Shown piece after piece: positions 27,906 to 37,094 of a stretch of DNA of 64,000 nucleotides. The stretch is from PALSA-894 sp963828625 (GTDB taxonomy: Bacteria; Pseudomonadota; Alphaproteobacteria; Rhizobiales; Xanthobacteraceae). Where the stretch lies: assembly GCA_963828625.1 (NCBI GenBank), contig CAWHEX010000011.1, forward strand, positions 248,001 through 312,000, given 5' to 3'. Both the position numbers and the translations under genes were made by a program. Each line of letters starts with the position of its first letter. The first letter of the stretch is position 1. Below the pieces are notes generated by a model, which searched no databases, was not told the origin of the DNA, and saw only the letters and a list, made by a program, of their open reading frames with translations.

Positions 27906-30260
27906 ATGGACAGCACACCCGCACGCTTTGGCAGTGACCATGGCACGCTGCGCAGCGAAGACGAGCCGCTGCTCACCGGCCGGGGCCGCTTCACCGACGA
28001 CCTGAATGCGCCGGGACAGGCTTTTGCGGTGTTCGTGCGTGCGCCGGTGAGTCACGCGAAAATCCACAGCGTCGTGACGGGAGAAGCGCGCGCGATGCCG
28101 GGCGTGCTCGGTGTGTTCACGGGCCGCGACCTCGCCGATGACGGGCTCGGCGCGATCCCGCCGGTCGCGATCTTTCCCGGCCGTGACGGCACGCCGATGT
28201 TTGCTGCCGCGATGCCGCCGCTCGCGGTCGAGCGCGTCCGCTATGTGGGCGAGTCGGTCGCCATTGTGGTGGCGCAGACGCTGGCGCAGGCGCTCGATGC
28301 CGCCGAGCAGGTGAAGACCGACTTCGCGGAGCTTTCCTCCGCACCCGACGTGCAGAGCGCGCTTGCCGACGGCGCAGCAGCAATTCACGAAGCGCGGCCC
28401 GGCAATGTCGTGCTCGACTGGACCGATGGAAATGCCGCAACGGTTGAAGCCGCTTTCGCCAATGCTGCCCATGTCGAGCGCGTGCGGCTTGATGACACGC
28501 GCCTTGCGCCGGTTTCGCTCGAGCCGCGCTCGGGCATCGGTATGTGGGATGAGGGCAAGCAGCGCTACACGCTGATCGCCTCGACGCAGGGCGTTGCGGT
28601 GGTGCGGAAGCTGCTCGCTGAGGGCGTGTTCAAGGTGCCGCTCACCACGATTCGCGTACTCACGCACGATGTCGGCGGCGGCTTCGGCATGAAGGCGCAG
28701 TGCTACCCGGAATATGCGGCGATCCTTTACGCGGCGCGCAAAGTCGGGCGGCCGGTGAAGTGGTGCAACACTCGGATGGAGAGCTTCCTCTCCGACTCGG
28801 CCGGTCGTGACGGTATTCTCGAAGGCGAGCTTGCGCTTGACGCCAGAGGCAAGTTCCTCGCGCTGCGCATGCGCGGTCTGGTCGGTCTTGGCGCCTACAC
28901 GACGCAATACGCCGCGATCTTCTCGACAATGAACACCAAGAACTGCCTCTCGAGCGTCTATCGTGTTCCGGCGATTTCGTTCGACGTGAAGATGGTGCTG
29001 ACCAACGCGGCGCCGCTCGGCCCCTATCGGGGTGCCGGCCGCCCCGAGGCGATCTATCTGATCGAGCGCCTGATCGACGGCGCGGCGCGCCGCATGGGGA
29101 TAGACCGCGTCTCGCTGCGGCGGCGCAACTTCATCCCGCCGAAGGCGATGCCCTACAAGACGCCGAACGGGCCGGTCTACGACAGCGGCGAGTTCGAAGC
29201 CTCGATGGACAAGGCGCTCGCGCTCGCGGACTGGAAAGGGTTCAACAAACGCCGTGGCGAAGCACGCAGGCGGGGAAAACTTCGCGGCATCGGAATGTGC
29301 TGCTTTCTCGAAGTCGCGGGCGGCATTCTGAACGAGAAAGCGGATCTGCGTTTCGAGACGGATGGCTCGGTCGCGATCCGGCTCGGCGTGCAGGCGATGG
29401 GACAGGGGCATCTTTCGACGCTGCCGCGAATCCTTGCGCAGCGCCTCGGCGTGCCGATCACGGCCATTAAACTGATCGAGGGCGACAGCGATGAAGTGCC
29501 GGACGGCACGCCGTCGGTCGCGTCGCGCTCGCTCATGATGGCCGGCAGCGCCTCGACGGTTGCCTGCGACAACGCCATCGAGAAGGGCCGGCGCGTCGCG
29601 AGCCATCTGCTCGAGGTTGCGGCCAACGACGTGGAGTTCGCCGGCGGCACGTTCTCGGTCGCCGGTACCGACATCCGGCTGCCGATCCTCGAACTTGCCA
29701 AGCGGGCGCGGGAAACCGCGGACCTGCCGGACGATCTGAAGGGCGGGCTCGACAACGTCGGCGACTTTACCTCGCCGCAGATGTCGTTTCCGAACGGCTG
29801 CCACGTCTGCGAGGTCGAGATCGATCCCGCGACCGGCAGTGTCTCGATCGTCGGCTATGCGGCGGTCGATGATGTCGGCAACATCGTGCACGAAGTGATC
29901 GTGGACGGCCAAACCCACGGCGGCATCGCGCAAGGCCTGGGGCAAGTGCTCGGCGAGCACGTGCGCTACTCAGATGACGGGCAGCTCATCAATGCCACGT
30001 TCATGGACTACCGTATGCCGCGCGCCGAGGACGTCCCGGCGCTGAAGACCGCACATCACAGCGTTCCATGTACGACCAATCCGCTCGGCGTGAAGGGCGC
30101 CGGCGAGTCCGGCGTCGCGGGTTCGCTCCCGTCCGCGATGAACGCTGTCATCGACGCGCTGGCCCTGCGCGGCATCGATCACTTCGACCTCCCGGCGTCG
30201 CCGGACCGTATCTGGGCAGCGCTCGCGCAGGCCGGTGATCACTCTTCGCAACGAAGCTAG
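27906..30260 (+). CDS. Xanthine-dehydrogenase-family molybdopterin-binding subunit (orphan large subunit 1)
   Basis: 784 residues. The N-terminal a/b-hammerhead domain (LLTGRGRFTDDLNAPGQAFA, cited in part as GRGRFTDDL) leads into the molybdopterin-binding half. That half has VGGGFGMKAQC, GPYRGAGRPEA and the catalytic-Glu loop GVKGAGESG. These enzymes hydroxylate N-heterocycles, aldehydes, CO or related substrates using Mo-pterin, Fe-S and FAD. The Fe-S and FAD subunits are not encoded beside it, so it must use partners from elsewhere, perhaps the pair at 57.7-59 kb. ATG 27906 is chosen at the family N-terminus; the frame is open far upstream by chance. It is divergent from the liv importer. 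Confidence 0.88.
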   Translation: MDSTPARFGSDHGTLRSEDEPLLTGRGRFTDDLNAPGQAFAVFVRAPVSHAKIHSVVTGEARAMPGVLGVFTGRDLADDGLGAIPPVAIFPGRDGTPMFAAAMPPLAVERVRYVGESVAIVVAQTLAQALDAAEQVKTDFAELSSAPDVQSALADGAAAIHEARPGNVVLDWTDGNAATVEAAFANAAHVERVRLDDTRLAPVSLEPRSGIGMWDEGKQRYTLIASTQGVAVVRKLLAEGVFKVPLTTIRVLTHDVGGGFGMKAQCYPEYAAILYAARKVGRPVKWCNTRMESFLSDSAGRDGILEGELALDARGKFLALRMRGLVGLGAYTTQYAAIFSTMNTKNCLSSVYRVPAISFDVKMVLTNAAPLGPYRGAGRPEAIYLIERLIDGAARRMGIDRVSLRRRNFIPPKAMPYKTPNGPVYDSGEFEASMDKALALADWKGFNKRRGEARRRGKLRGIGMCCFLEVAGGILNEKADLRFETDGSVAIRLGVQAMGQGHLSTLPRILAQRLGVPITAIKLIEGDSDEVPDGTPSVASRSLMMAGSASTVACDNAIEKGRRVASHLLEVAANDVEFAGGTFSVAGTDIRLPILELAKRARETADLPDDLKGGLDNVGDFTSPQMSFPNGCHVCEVEIDPATGSVSIVGYAAVDDVGNIVHEVIVDGQTHGGIAQGLGQVLGEHVRYSDDGQLINATFMDYRMPRAEDVPALKTAHHSVPCTTNPLGVKGAGESGVAGSLPSAMNAVIDALALRGIDHFDLPASPDRIWAALAQAGDHSSQRS

Positions 30261-30263
30261 TCC

Positions 30264-31097
30264 TCAGGCGGCGTCCACCATCGGGCCTTCGCCTGCGGCC
30301 GTGCGCCGGAAGCGTGCCGCGACCAGCGTATCGATCTGATCGAACACGTCGCCGGATCGGATCAGGTCCGCGAGCCGTTGGGTCTCGGGCATCGGCTTGA
30401 TGCCTAGCTCGGTCCGCAGCGATACCTGCAGCCTCTCGTAGCAGCGGACGGCGTCGGCCTGGCGGCCGATCAGCAACAGCAGCAGCATCAAATCCCCGTG
30501 GATGTGTTCGTTGAGCGGATCGACCGACGCCATGCGCCGCGCCTGTAAGAGTGCGCTCTCGTAGTCCTTGCGCGCCACGCTCGCCCGGATCAGGTGGTTC
30601 TGGATGCGCGAGCAGAGTTCGTGAAGATGCGCGCGTTCGGGCAGGACCCAGGGTAGATCGATACCCTCAAGGAACGGCCCACGATAATTCAGGACACTGT
30701 TCGCGATCGCAGTCTCTTCGTCCGGGCGCAGCGCCTCGCCCCTCTCGTGCTGCATTACCCGGTTCGCCGCCCAGCTCAGTTCGTGCGTGTCGGCGCGGAT
30801 CTGATCGCAGTTCTCCAGCAGGAAATCGTCGCCGATCCGGCGCAGTTTGTCGCCGCCGACGGCCGGGTCGAGATGGAGGAATTTTCGCAGCCGCCACGTC
30901 GCGTTGTTGAAGGCGGCGCGCGCCTTGTCCTGCGGCAGGTCCGGCCAGAACAGCTCGGTCAGGTGGTCGCGTCTGTGAAGGCCCTTGAACTGAACCATGT
31001 AACAGGTGAGCAGACATCCCCGCTCGCCAAGCGTCAGCCGTAAAAGCTCTCCATCGAGCTCAAAAGACAGCGTACCGAGCATATTAACTTTCAGCAT
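30264..31097 (-). CDS. BTAD-domain (SARP/AfsR-like) transcriptional regulator
   Basis: 277 residues. The N-terminal winged-helix-like half (about 1-95) contains LGERGCLLTCYMV, FWPDLPQDKARAAFNNATWRLRK in short form FWPDLPQDKARAAF. The bacterial transcriptional activation domain (about 100-245) is made of TPR-like helices (ALLQARRMASVDPLNEHIH, ELGIKPMPET). SARP/BTAD regulators are best known from actinomycete antibiotic clusters but occur in rhizobia. It ends three bases from the convergent molybdenum-hydroxylase stop. Upstream lies a long gene-free region shared with the polysaccharide-modification operon. That operon's regulation by this protein is a guess from position. Confidence 0.8.
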   Translation of the reverse strand: MLKVNMLGTLSFELDGELLRLTLGERGCLLTCYMVQFKGLHRRDHLTELFWPDLPQDKARAAFNNATWRLRKFLHLDPAVGGDKLRRIGDDFLLENCDQIRADTHELSWAANRVMQHERGEALRPDEETAIANSVLNYRGPFLEGIDLPWVLPERAHLHELCSRIQNHLIRASVARKDYESALLQARRMASVDPLNEHIHGDLMLLLLLIGRQADAVRCYERLQVSLRTELGIKPMPETQRLADLIRSGDVFDQIDTLVAARFRRTAAGEGPMVDAA

Positions 31098-31744
31098 GGA
31101 GAGCCTTTGTGAGCGGCCTTTCGGCCCTTGTTTCAGTACGTTGCCTCCAGCGCGTTGTTCGGTGACGCAACTTTAGTCTAATACATCGGCGGTAACTGTT
31201 ATGTTCGGTAGTTGTTTACGGTAATCTATGATCTCTCATCTCGGGTTTAGCGGGAAACAGGATCGGAAAGTCGAGTATTCGACGCATGTCGACACGGCAC
31301 GGATCGTGGGGGGATTTACGCGATTGTGCTCGTCCGAATGGACGAGGGGCGGCATACAAATTCCGGTCAATGTTCCGTGATCTAAATTCGACGTTCGGGA
31401 AAACCAGGTCAGCTTAATCCCCAATCATCCAAAAGGCGGCGGCGTTATTTTTTGGATCAACAGCAGGCCCCAACGTCAGTCCCGATAATTGCGAACAGAT
31501 ATTTTTTATCTGCACGAATCCGCAGTACGTTATCCCTATATACACGTCAAGGTTTTCCGACCTATTCGGTCACTAAGTCACTCAGCGATAATAAGTTCCA
31601 TCCTTCGCGCTGCGTAATGTCCGATAATGATCGGTGATCCACGCGCGTGATGTGCAACCCGAATACCGTGCCGGAATACCTTTTAAGATTCAGCTTGCTT
31701 GAATAAGTTCGGCGCTTCTTCGTTTACGTGTGTGACGCAATGAC
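31098..31744. other. Gene-free, AT-richer region of about 650 bp
   Basis: No reading frame here has a credible start, codon use or family resemblance; short open frames of about 60 codons on both strands look random. The stretch is clearly richer in A/T than its surroundings (for example TTATTTTTTGGATC near 31445 and GATATTTTTTATC near 31499). It holds several small hairpins: CTCGTCC/GGACGAG at 31329-31346, CCGAT/ATCGG at 31621-31634, and the perfect palindrome CACGCGCGTG at 31640-31649. It should contain the promoter of the BTAD gene at its left end. A small RNA is possible but not shown. Confidence 0.6.
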
Positions 31745-32867
31745 TCATTCCATGCGTCCGGTCATGAATGCGCGCTCCACCCGTATCTGGATAATGATGT
31801 CGATCGGGCCAGCGATTCGCGCGGCCTCCTCGACCAGCTCTCCCGGGACATCGCCGAGCGCCGGCATCGCGACGAAGACCGTCGTTGCGAAAGTCCGCGC
31901 CAGCAGCGGCTGCACTGCTAGCCCAAACAAGTCGTGCACCACCAAGGCATTCAGCTTGCGTGCCGGGCATTTGGTGATGCTCGAGTCGGTCCTGAGACGG
32001 ACACGCGGCCAGTTCTCGGCCACGAGGCCCGCCCGAGCACCGCACCCGTCGGTTGGAGTCTCGATGAACGGCCCGCGCTCGGGATACGACGCCTCCAGGC
32101 CGTAGGGCACCAGGTCGCCCTTAAAAGATTCGCGGCCGAGCGAGTAAGAAGAATCCGGAACTGCAGTGACGTTGGGGAAATCTCTCGCGATGGCGGCGAT
32201 GAGCTGCCGATAGGCGAGCCTTGCGCCGAGCACATTCCAGTGACTGTCGGATTCGTAATAGGTCGCTTCGGACTTTCCCCCGCGCAGCACGTCGCGTGGA
32301 TCGACAAAATGCGGCCCGAAGACACCCGTGCCATGAACGCGGTAAGCCTGCTCGAAAGCCGTTTCGCCGACCGGGAATAGCTTGCTCAAACGCTCCGGAT
32401 AGATCGAGCTCTTGTCCGGTCCGAGCAGGAGATAATACTGGACGCCGCGCCGGCGCCAGAAATCGACGCGCGCATTAATCTGCGACTTGAACCGGCGGAT
32501 CGTTTCATCGTCGAAGCGGATGAGGCCCGCCCGATCAAGCAGAGCCGAATTGGCCGTGGTGTGCAGCCAGCCTTCACTTCCCGCGCGCGCGAGCGGATTC
32601 GGCGACAGGCCAAGCGCATCGTAGATGCGATTGCGCAGCACAATGAAGTCGCCGCGCCAGCCCAGCCGGTCGACGAAGAACTGCTGGTAGTCGCGCATCA
32701 GTTCGCTTGAGAGCGACATGCCGATCGGCCAGCGCGCCGGATTGCGCTTCTCGTAGCCAAGGTCGGGCTCAGCTCTGGCGCAGAAACGCGCCGCCGGCGG
32801 GAAGCAGCATGATGCATGCCGCAATAGCGAGGGCGGCAATGCGGGGCGAGGCGGCGGACGTGAGCAT
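31745..32867 (-). CDS. AlgJ/AlgX-like (SGNH/DHHW-type) acetyltransferase-related protein, catalytic Ser replaced, one frame break
   Basis: An N-terminal anchor helix (SPRIAALAIAACIMLLPAGG) begins at ATG 32867, two bases after the MBOAT stop. The frame then breaks near 32771-32776 (one extra base), and the family sequence continues at EPDLGYEKRNPARWP. The periplasmic domain shows GSEGWLHT, LGPDKSSIYPE and the Asp-x-His motif YESDSHWN. At the expected nucleophile motif (usually DSFG) it has VVHDLFG: the Ser position is Leu, codon TTG at 31928-31930 on the minus strand. Active AlgJ/AlgX proteins transfer acetyl groups to polysaccharide; this one may be inactive or only bind. It is the last gene of the MBOAT operon. 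Confidence 0.8.
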
Positions 32868-32869
32868 CT

Positions 32870-34276
32870 CTAGAACCGGAAATAGATGAACGGGTTGTAC
32901 GAACTCGAAACGACGAAGGAGACCGAAACCAGGAACGTCGAAACGACCATGCCGGCCATGGCCCATTCGCGGGCGGCGCCGGGCAGCACACGGATCGCGC
33001 CGGCCGCCGTCGCGAGGCGCAGCGGCAGCGGCGTGCTGCACAGGATCGCGGCGGCAAAGATGACGATCATGCCGGGTTCAAGGGCGTAGAGCGCGCGGAT
33101 GTGCCCGCCGCGCAGCTCAGGTGTCACCATCGCGGCGATGATATTCCCGGCGGTGGCGAGATCGGGCGAGCGGAAGATCACCCAGCCGACCGTAATCACC
33201 ACGATCGCATAGGCGTGCCGCAGCGGAGCCGGCACGGTGACGATCCGGTTCGCGAATGCGCGTTCCAGGGTGAGAAAGACGCCGAAGTAGATACCCCACA
33301 CGACGAACGTCCAGCTCGCGCCGTGCCAGAGGCCGCAGAGCAGGAAGACGGCGATGAGGTTCAGATACGTCCGGTCCGGGCCGTGGCGATTTCCGCCGAG
33401 CGGTATGTAGACGTAGTCGCGGAACCAGAGCGAAAGCGATATGTGCCAGCGCCGCCAGAACTCGGTGATCGATTGGGAAATGTAGGGATAGTTGAAGTTC
33501 TCGGGAAACCGCAGCCCGAAGATCCGCGCGAGGCCGATGGCCATGTCGCTGTAGCCGGAGAAATCGAAATAGATTTGCAGTCCGTAGGCGACCGCGCCCA
33601 GCCACGCCGAAACGAAATCCATTTCATGCGCGGGGACCGCGAACATCGCGTCGGCGACGCTGCCGATCGGGTTGGCCAGAAGCACCTTCTTGGCCAGCCC
33701 GACGGAGAAGCGCCGGAAGCCGTCGTAGACGTCATCGAGATTGGACCGGCGGTCATCGAGCTGCGCGGCCACCGAATGATACCGGACGATCGGCCCGGCG
33801 ATGAGCTGCGGAAAAAAGAGAAAATAGAGCCCGAAGCGCAACAGGTTCTTCTGTGGCGGGGAGCGGCCGCGATAGACGTCAACGACGTAGGAAATGCCGT
33901 GGAAGGTGAAGAACGAAATTCCCAAAGGCAACGCGATATCCTTCAGGAACGCATCGAGAGGCCCCGTTCTTCCAATGCTGTCCAGCGTGAATTGCGCGTA
34001 CTTGAAGACAAACAGCAAAAGCACATTCACCCCGATGACGGCGGCGAGGAGGGGAAAACGCCGGCTTGCGTTGACAAACGCGATCAGCAGCCCGGCACCG
34101 TAGTTGAGGAGAACCGAGGCCAGCACCACCCACCAGTATCTGGGCTCGCCGATGAAGTAGAAGGCGAAGCTGGCACAGAGGAGCACCGCATCGCGCAGCC
34201 GCGGGTGCGCGGCGAAGTGAAGCGCGGCCGCGAGTGGCAGAAACAGGAAGATGAAGGTGACCGAGCTAAACACCAT
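32870..34276 (-). CDS. MBOAT-family membrane O-acyltransferase (AlgI-like)
   Basis: 468 residues with ten or more membrane segments and the signature VYIPLGGNRHG. Conserved His278 is in FWRRWHISLS and the catalytic His318 in CGLWHGASW; the PxL-rich loop IYFDFSGYSDMAIG is also present. AlgI-type proteins move acetyl groups across the inner membrane to a periplasmic transferase such as AlgJ/AlgX, which is encoded next. Nine bases separate it from the secreted-protein gene upstream. The operon context (glycosyltransferase, AlgJ-like protein) points to O-acetylation of a surface polysaccharide. Confidence 0.92.
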   Translation of the reverse strand: MVFSSVTFIFLFLPLAAALHFAAHPRLRDAVLLCASFAFYFIGEPRYWWVVLASVLLNYGAGLLIAFVNASRRFPLLAAVIGVNVLLLFVFKYAQFTLDSIGRTGPLDAFLKDIALPLGISFFTFHGISYVVDVYRGRSPPQKNLLRFGLYFLFFPQLIAGPIVRYHSVAAQLDDRRSNLDDVYDGFRRFSVGLAKKVLLANPIGSVADAMFAVPAHEMDFVSAWLGAVAYGLQIYFDFSGYSDMAIGLARIFGLRFPENFNYPYISQSITEFWRRWHISLSLWFRDYVYIPLGGNRHGPDRTYLNLIAVFLLCGLWHGASWTFVVWGIYFGVFLTLERAFANRIVTVPAPLRHAYAIVVITVGWVIFRSPDLATAGNIIAAMVTPELRGGHIRALYALEPGMIVIFAAAILCSTPLPLRLATAAGAIRVLPGAAREWAMAGMVVSTFLVSVSFVVSSSYNPFIYFRF

Positions 34277-34285
34277 GATGCCGGC

Positions 34286-34903
34286 TCATTGCTTGATCGC
34301 GCAAAGCTCGACACCCTCGATGGGGCGGCCGGGAAACGCCTTGGCGCCGCCGTTGGCGGTTAACTTGATGAAGGCAAACCCTGTCGGGCCGGTGCCGCCG
34401 GGCGTCCGGTTTCGGTCTGCGACGGTGAAGCTGATGTCGACCCATCCGTCCGGACGCGCTTCGGCGGACGAATGCACCGACTTGAGCACCCCGCCTTCGA
34501 AGACGACGTGAGCGCCCGAGATCAGGCTGACGGCGGTGTACGAATAGGAAGTCCAGTCGTGCGACGCGAAGCCAATGTGAACGCCGTATCGCGACACGGC
34601 CCGCGCGCGCAGGCGGAACGTCACTTCGTCGGGCATCTCTACGGCGCGGAAAACGGTGTGCTCGCCTTCGCCCTCCAGCTCGGAGAGCTCGTACCGGGCC
34701 GTGCATCCGGGATCGGTCACGGTACGCGCAAGCAGGCGCGCCTGGTGCGTTTTGCCGTCTCGTAGCGTGCTGAGATCGACTTCGCCGGCCGTTGTGGAGT
34801 GAGCGGACGGCGCGCCTGCGAGAAGCAGCGTCAGCATCGCGGTTGTGCGCGTGATCCGTTGTGCCGCCGAGCCGTATCCTGACCGGTCCGTGGGCGTATT
34901 CAT
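34286..34903 (-). CDS. Secreted protein of unknown function, 205 residues
   Basis: A signal-peptide-like stretch (MLTLLLAGAPSAHS) lies within the first 37 residues; translation may start at ATG 34903 or at the internal Met. The mature part is beta-rich, with two Cys (PGCTARYEL and VELCAIKQ near the C-terminus) that could form one disulfide. The pattern resembles a carbohydrate-binding beta-sandwich (SYSYTAVSLISGAH, GWVDISFTVADRN), but I do not recognise a family. It is tightly packed between the glycosyltransferase (19 bases upstream) and MBOAT genes, so a role in handling the same glycan is inferred. Confidence 0.75.
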   Translation of the reverse strand: MNTPTDRSGYGSAAQRITRTTAMLTLLLAGAPSAHSTTAGEVDLSTLRDGKTHQARLLARTVTDPGCTARYELSELEGEGEHTVFRAVEMPDEVTFRLRARAVSRYGVHIGFASHDWTSYSYTAVSLISGAHVVFEGGVLKSVHSSAEARPDGWVDISFTVADRNRTPGGTGPTGFAFIKLTANGGAKAFPGRPIEGVELCAIKQ

Positions 34904-34922
34904 GACGTACGCCTCCCTCGAT

Positions 34923-36869
34923 TCAGGCGATCATCCGTTCTTCGATGAGCGTTTCGTGGCGCTCGCCGAAGTACCCGGCCATGTCGCTTTCGAAGAAGGC
35001 GTCGTCGAAAACCTCGGCCCAGCTTCGCGGGAGGGGATCGTCCCGCCGCAGGCGCGCGCCGCGCAGGCGGGACGGGATGTCCTCCATCGTGGTGATCGCT
35101 ACGGTCAGCCCTTCCTCGATTCCCGCGATGGTCGGTGCGCACGGGATGATGTTTTCCGACAGCGCACGCAGGTGCGCGCCGGTGCGGTTCTCGAACGTGT
35201 TCGTCACCACGCGTGCGCCGGTGGACGCCATCTCGAAGGCGACAAGGCCGGGATGCGGCGCGTACATCAGGCTCACGCCGATATCGATGGAGCGCATGAA
35301 GGCGCGGTACTCGGGTTCGCTCATCTTCGGATTCAGGTACAGTTGTTCGCCGCCGCCGAGATCGACCAGGCCAGGCTTGAGCGCGCCGAGGCCGTGGAAT
35401 TCCCACGAGCCGGCGAATTGCCCGGCACGGATCAGATTTCTCAAGGCCGACAGCGCGAGCGGAAACAGGTTGCGCTGGGCGTGGCTTTCCGGCCGCGCAT
35501 AAAGCGCGAGACGCTTGATACGCCGGTTCGCAAGCGACACAGCGCTCGGCGCGTCCATCGGCGTCAGCACATGGTCGAACAGCGCGTAGTCGATCCCGCG
35601 CACGGGGGGGCGCGGACCCGCGAAGATCCCGTAGCAGTGCAAGCGGAAATAGTCCGCCAGCTCGGTGGAGTTGAAGATCGGGTAGTGCGGAAGGTCATAC
35701 GCGGCCGCCGTCAGGGCGTGCTCGGCGCCATGCCCGTGGAAGACGGGCTCGTACTCCTGCACCAGGAATGCGAACTGCTTGGCGTCGGTGAACTGCGCCA
35801 GCCCGTGGGCGAGATGCGCCTCCCATGTCGAATAGGCGACGATCTTGTCGTGCCGCGAGATCGGCAGACGGCCTTGAATGGTTGCCCGGTTCAGGATGGC
35901 CACTTCATGGAATGCCCACTGGAGCCGCGGATCACGGGCGAGCAGGTGGCGGGCGTAGTCTCCGTCGTCGTCCTGTGCGCAGACCACGATACGTACGGTC
36001 TTTCCCCGCTCGCGCAGGGCCACGATCAGCTCGATCGCGGCCTTGTAGCCGCCGAAGAAGATGTCGGGATTGAATGCCGGAAGCAGGAACCAGATGACCT
36101 CGTCGCCGTCCGCCGGACAGGCCGGGAGCGGGCGCATTCGCGCGTTGAAGGCGTCCGCCTGACCGACGCCAATAGGCGTGGTGAGGCCGGGAAACCGCGC
36201 GTCGATCGCCTTGTCCAGCCGGTGCCGCGGCATGCGCTCTTCGAGCCGGCCGACGAGCACATAATGCTCGAAGCCCGAGATGAAGCGGCGCTGCGCGACC
36301 GCGTCGCGGACGTCGCGATAGAACGCGAGATAGAATTTTTCGTCGAAGGTTTCGTTCGGGCAGTAACCGGCGCGCGCACCCGCCGCCAGATAATGGTCGA
36401 GCCCTCGGAGCGCCGCGCCTTCCAGACCGTATTGCTGGTCGTACCAATCCTCGTCGAACAACGGCGCGAGGCAGGCCCGCGTGTTGTTGGCCGTGGGCGA
36501 TTCCTTCGGCCGGGCCTCGCGGAGCTCGGCCGCGCCCTGCGTGACGTAATGTTCGAAGCCGGAGCGGAACACGCCTTTGACGACGACGTCGGCAACGTCG
36601 GCGTTGGCTGCGAGATAGGCCTGCTCATTGAAGACCGCATTCGGCGAGTAACCCGCACGCGCGCCGATCTTCAGGTAGTGCTCGAACCCGTGCAGGCCGG
36701 AGGCCGAAAGGCGATAGTGGTCGTCATACCAGTTGTCATCGAAGCTTCGGCGCAACTTCGCGGTGCGCGACCGCCAATTGCTGGTAATCCGGTCCAAAGC
36801 CCACAAAGCGCCCCGTACATCGAGGGAAAGAGCACGCCGCAGAACTCGGTCCAATGCGCAGGGTTCCAT
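34923..36869 (-). CDS. WsaF-like GT-B glycosyltransferase with two 70-residue N-terminal repeats
   Basis: 648 residues from ATG 36869 (GGGAGG six bases upstream). Residues 43-112 and 138-207 are gapless tandem repeats, 38 of 70 positions identical by my count. Their pattern is FDxxWYxxxY...GxxHYLxxGARAGYxPN then FxExxYLA...DVxDxV...SGFEHYVxxG. Each splits into two related half-repeats of about 35 residues. The C-terminal two thirds look like a GT-B transferase of the rhamnosyltransferase WsaF type (VAYSTWEAHLAHGL, FLVQEYEPVFHGHG, LYARPESHAQRN, VGVSLMYAPHPG-like DIGVSLMYAPHPGLVAFE). It is first in the operon with the secreted protein, MBOAT and AlgJ-like genes, so it should add the sugar that is then acylated or displayed. 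Confidence 0.85.
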   Translation of the reverse strand: MEPCALDRVLRRALSLDVRGALWALDRITSNWRSRTAKLRRSFDDNWYDDHYRLSASGLHGFEHYLKIGARAGYSPNAVFNEQAYLAANADVADVVVKGVFRSGFEHYVTQGAAELREARPKESPTANNTRACLAPLFDEDWYDQQYGLEGAALRGLDHYLAAGARAGYCPNETFDEKFYLAFYRDVRDAVAQRRFISGFEHYVLVGRLEERMPRHRLDKAIDARFPGLTTPIGVGQADAFNARMRPLPACPADGDEVIWFLLPAFNPDIFFGGYKAAIELIVALRERGKTVRIVVCAQDDDGDYARHLLARDPRLQWAFHEVAILNRATIQGRLPISRHDKIVAYSTWEAHLAHGLAQFTDAKQFAFLVQEYEPVFHGHGAEHALTAAAYDLPHYPIFNSTELADYFRLHCYGIFAGPRPPVRGIDYALFDHVLTPMDAPSAVSLANRRIKRLALYARPESHAQRNLFPLALSALRNLIRAGQFAGSWEFHGLGALKPGLVDLGGGEQLYLNPKMSEPEYRAFMRSIDIGVSLMYAPHPGLVAFEMASTGARVVTNTFENRTGAHLRALSENIIPCAPTIAGIEEGLTVAITTMEDIPSRLRGARLRRDDPLPRSWAEVFDDAFFESDMAGYFGERHETLIEERMIA

Positions 36870-37094
36870 CCGTGTCCTCCCGCGTCCCCGCCCGGAACGC
36901 CTCCAAATCACCCGTCACTCAGAAGTAGCGGTTCCAAATCCTCCATTGGTCTCAAAGGGATGGATCGACTCAGGACGGCGGCTCGCGCGAAACTCAAGTC
37001 GCGGTCATGCGTGGGTCACACGTGGATCGCGGTAGAACTCACGACCGGGGGCTGCTGGCGGCGTGCTGAGGGCTGAAGGTTGGGGGCAAAACGG

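Noticed and set aside
31236..31637. Two open frames of about 60 codons in the gene-free region.
   Set aside because: No ribosome-binding site, no coding-like codon use, no recognisable features; AT-richer DNA still gives such frames by chance.
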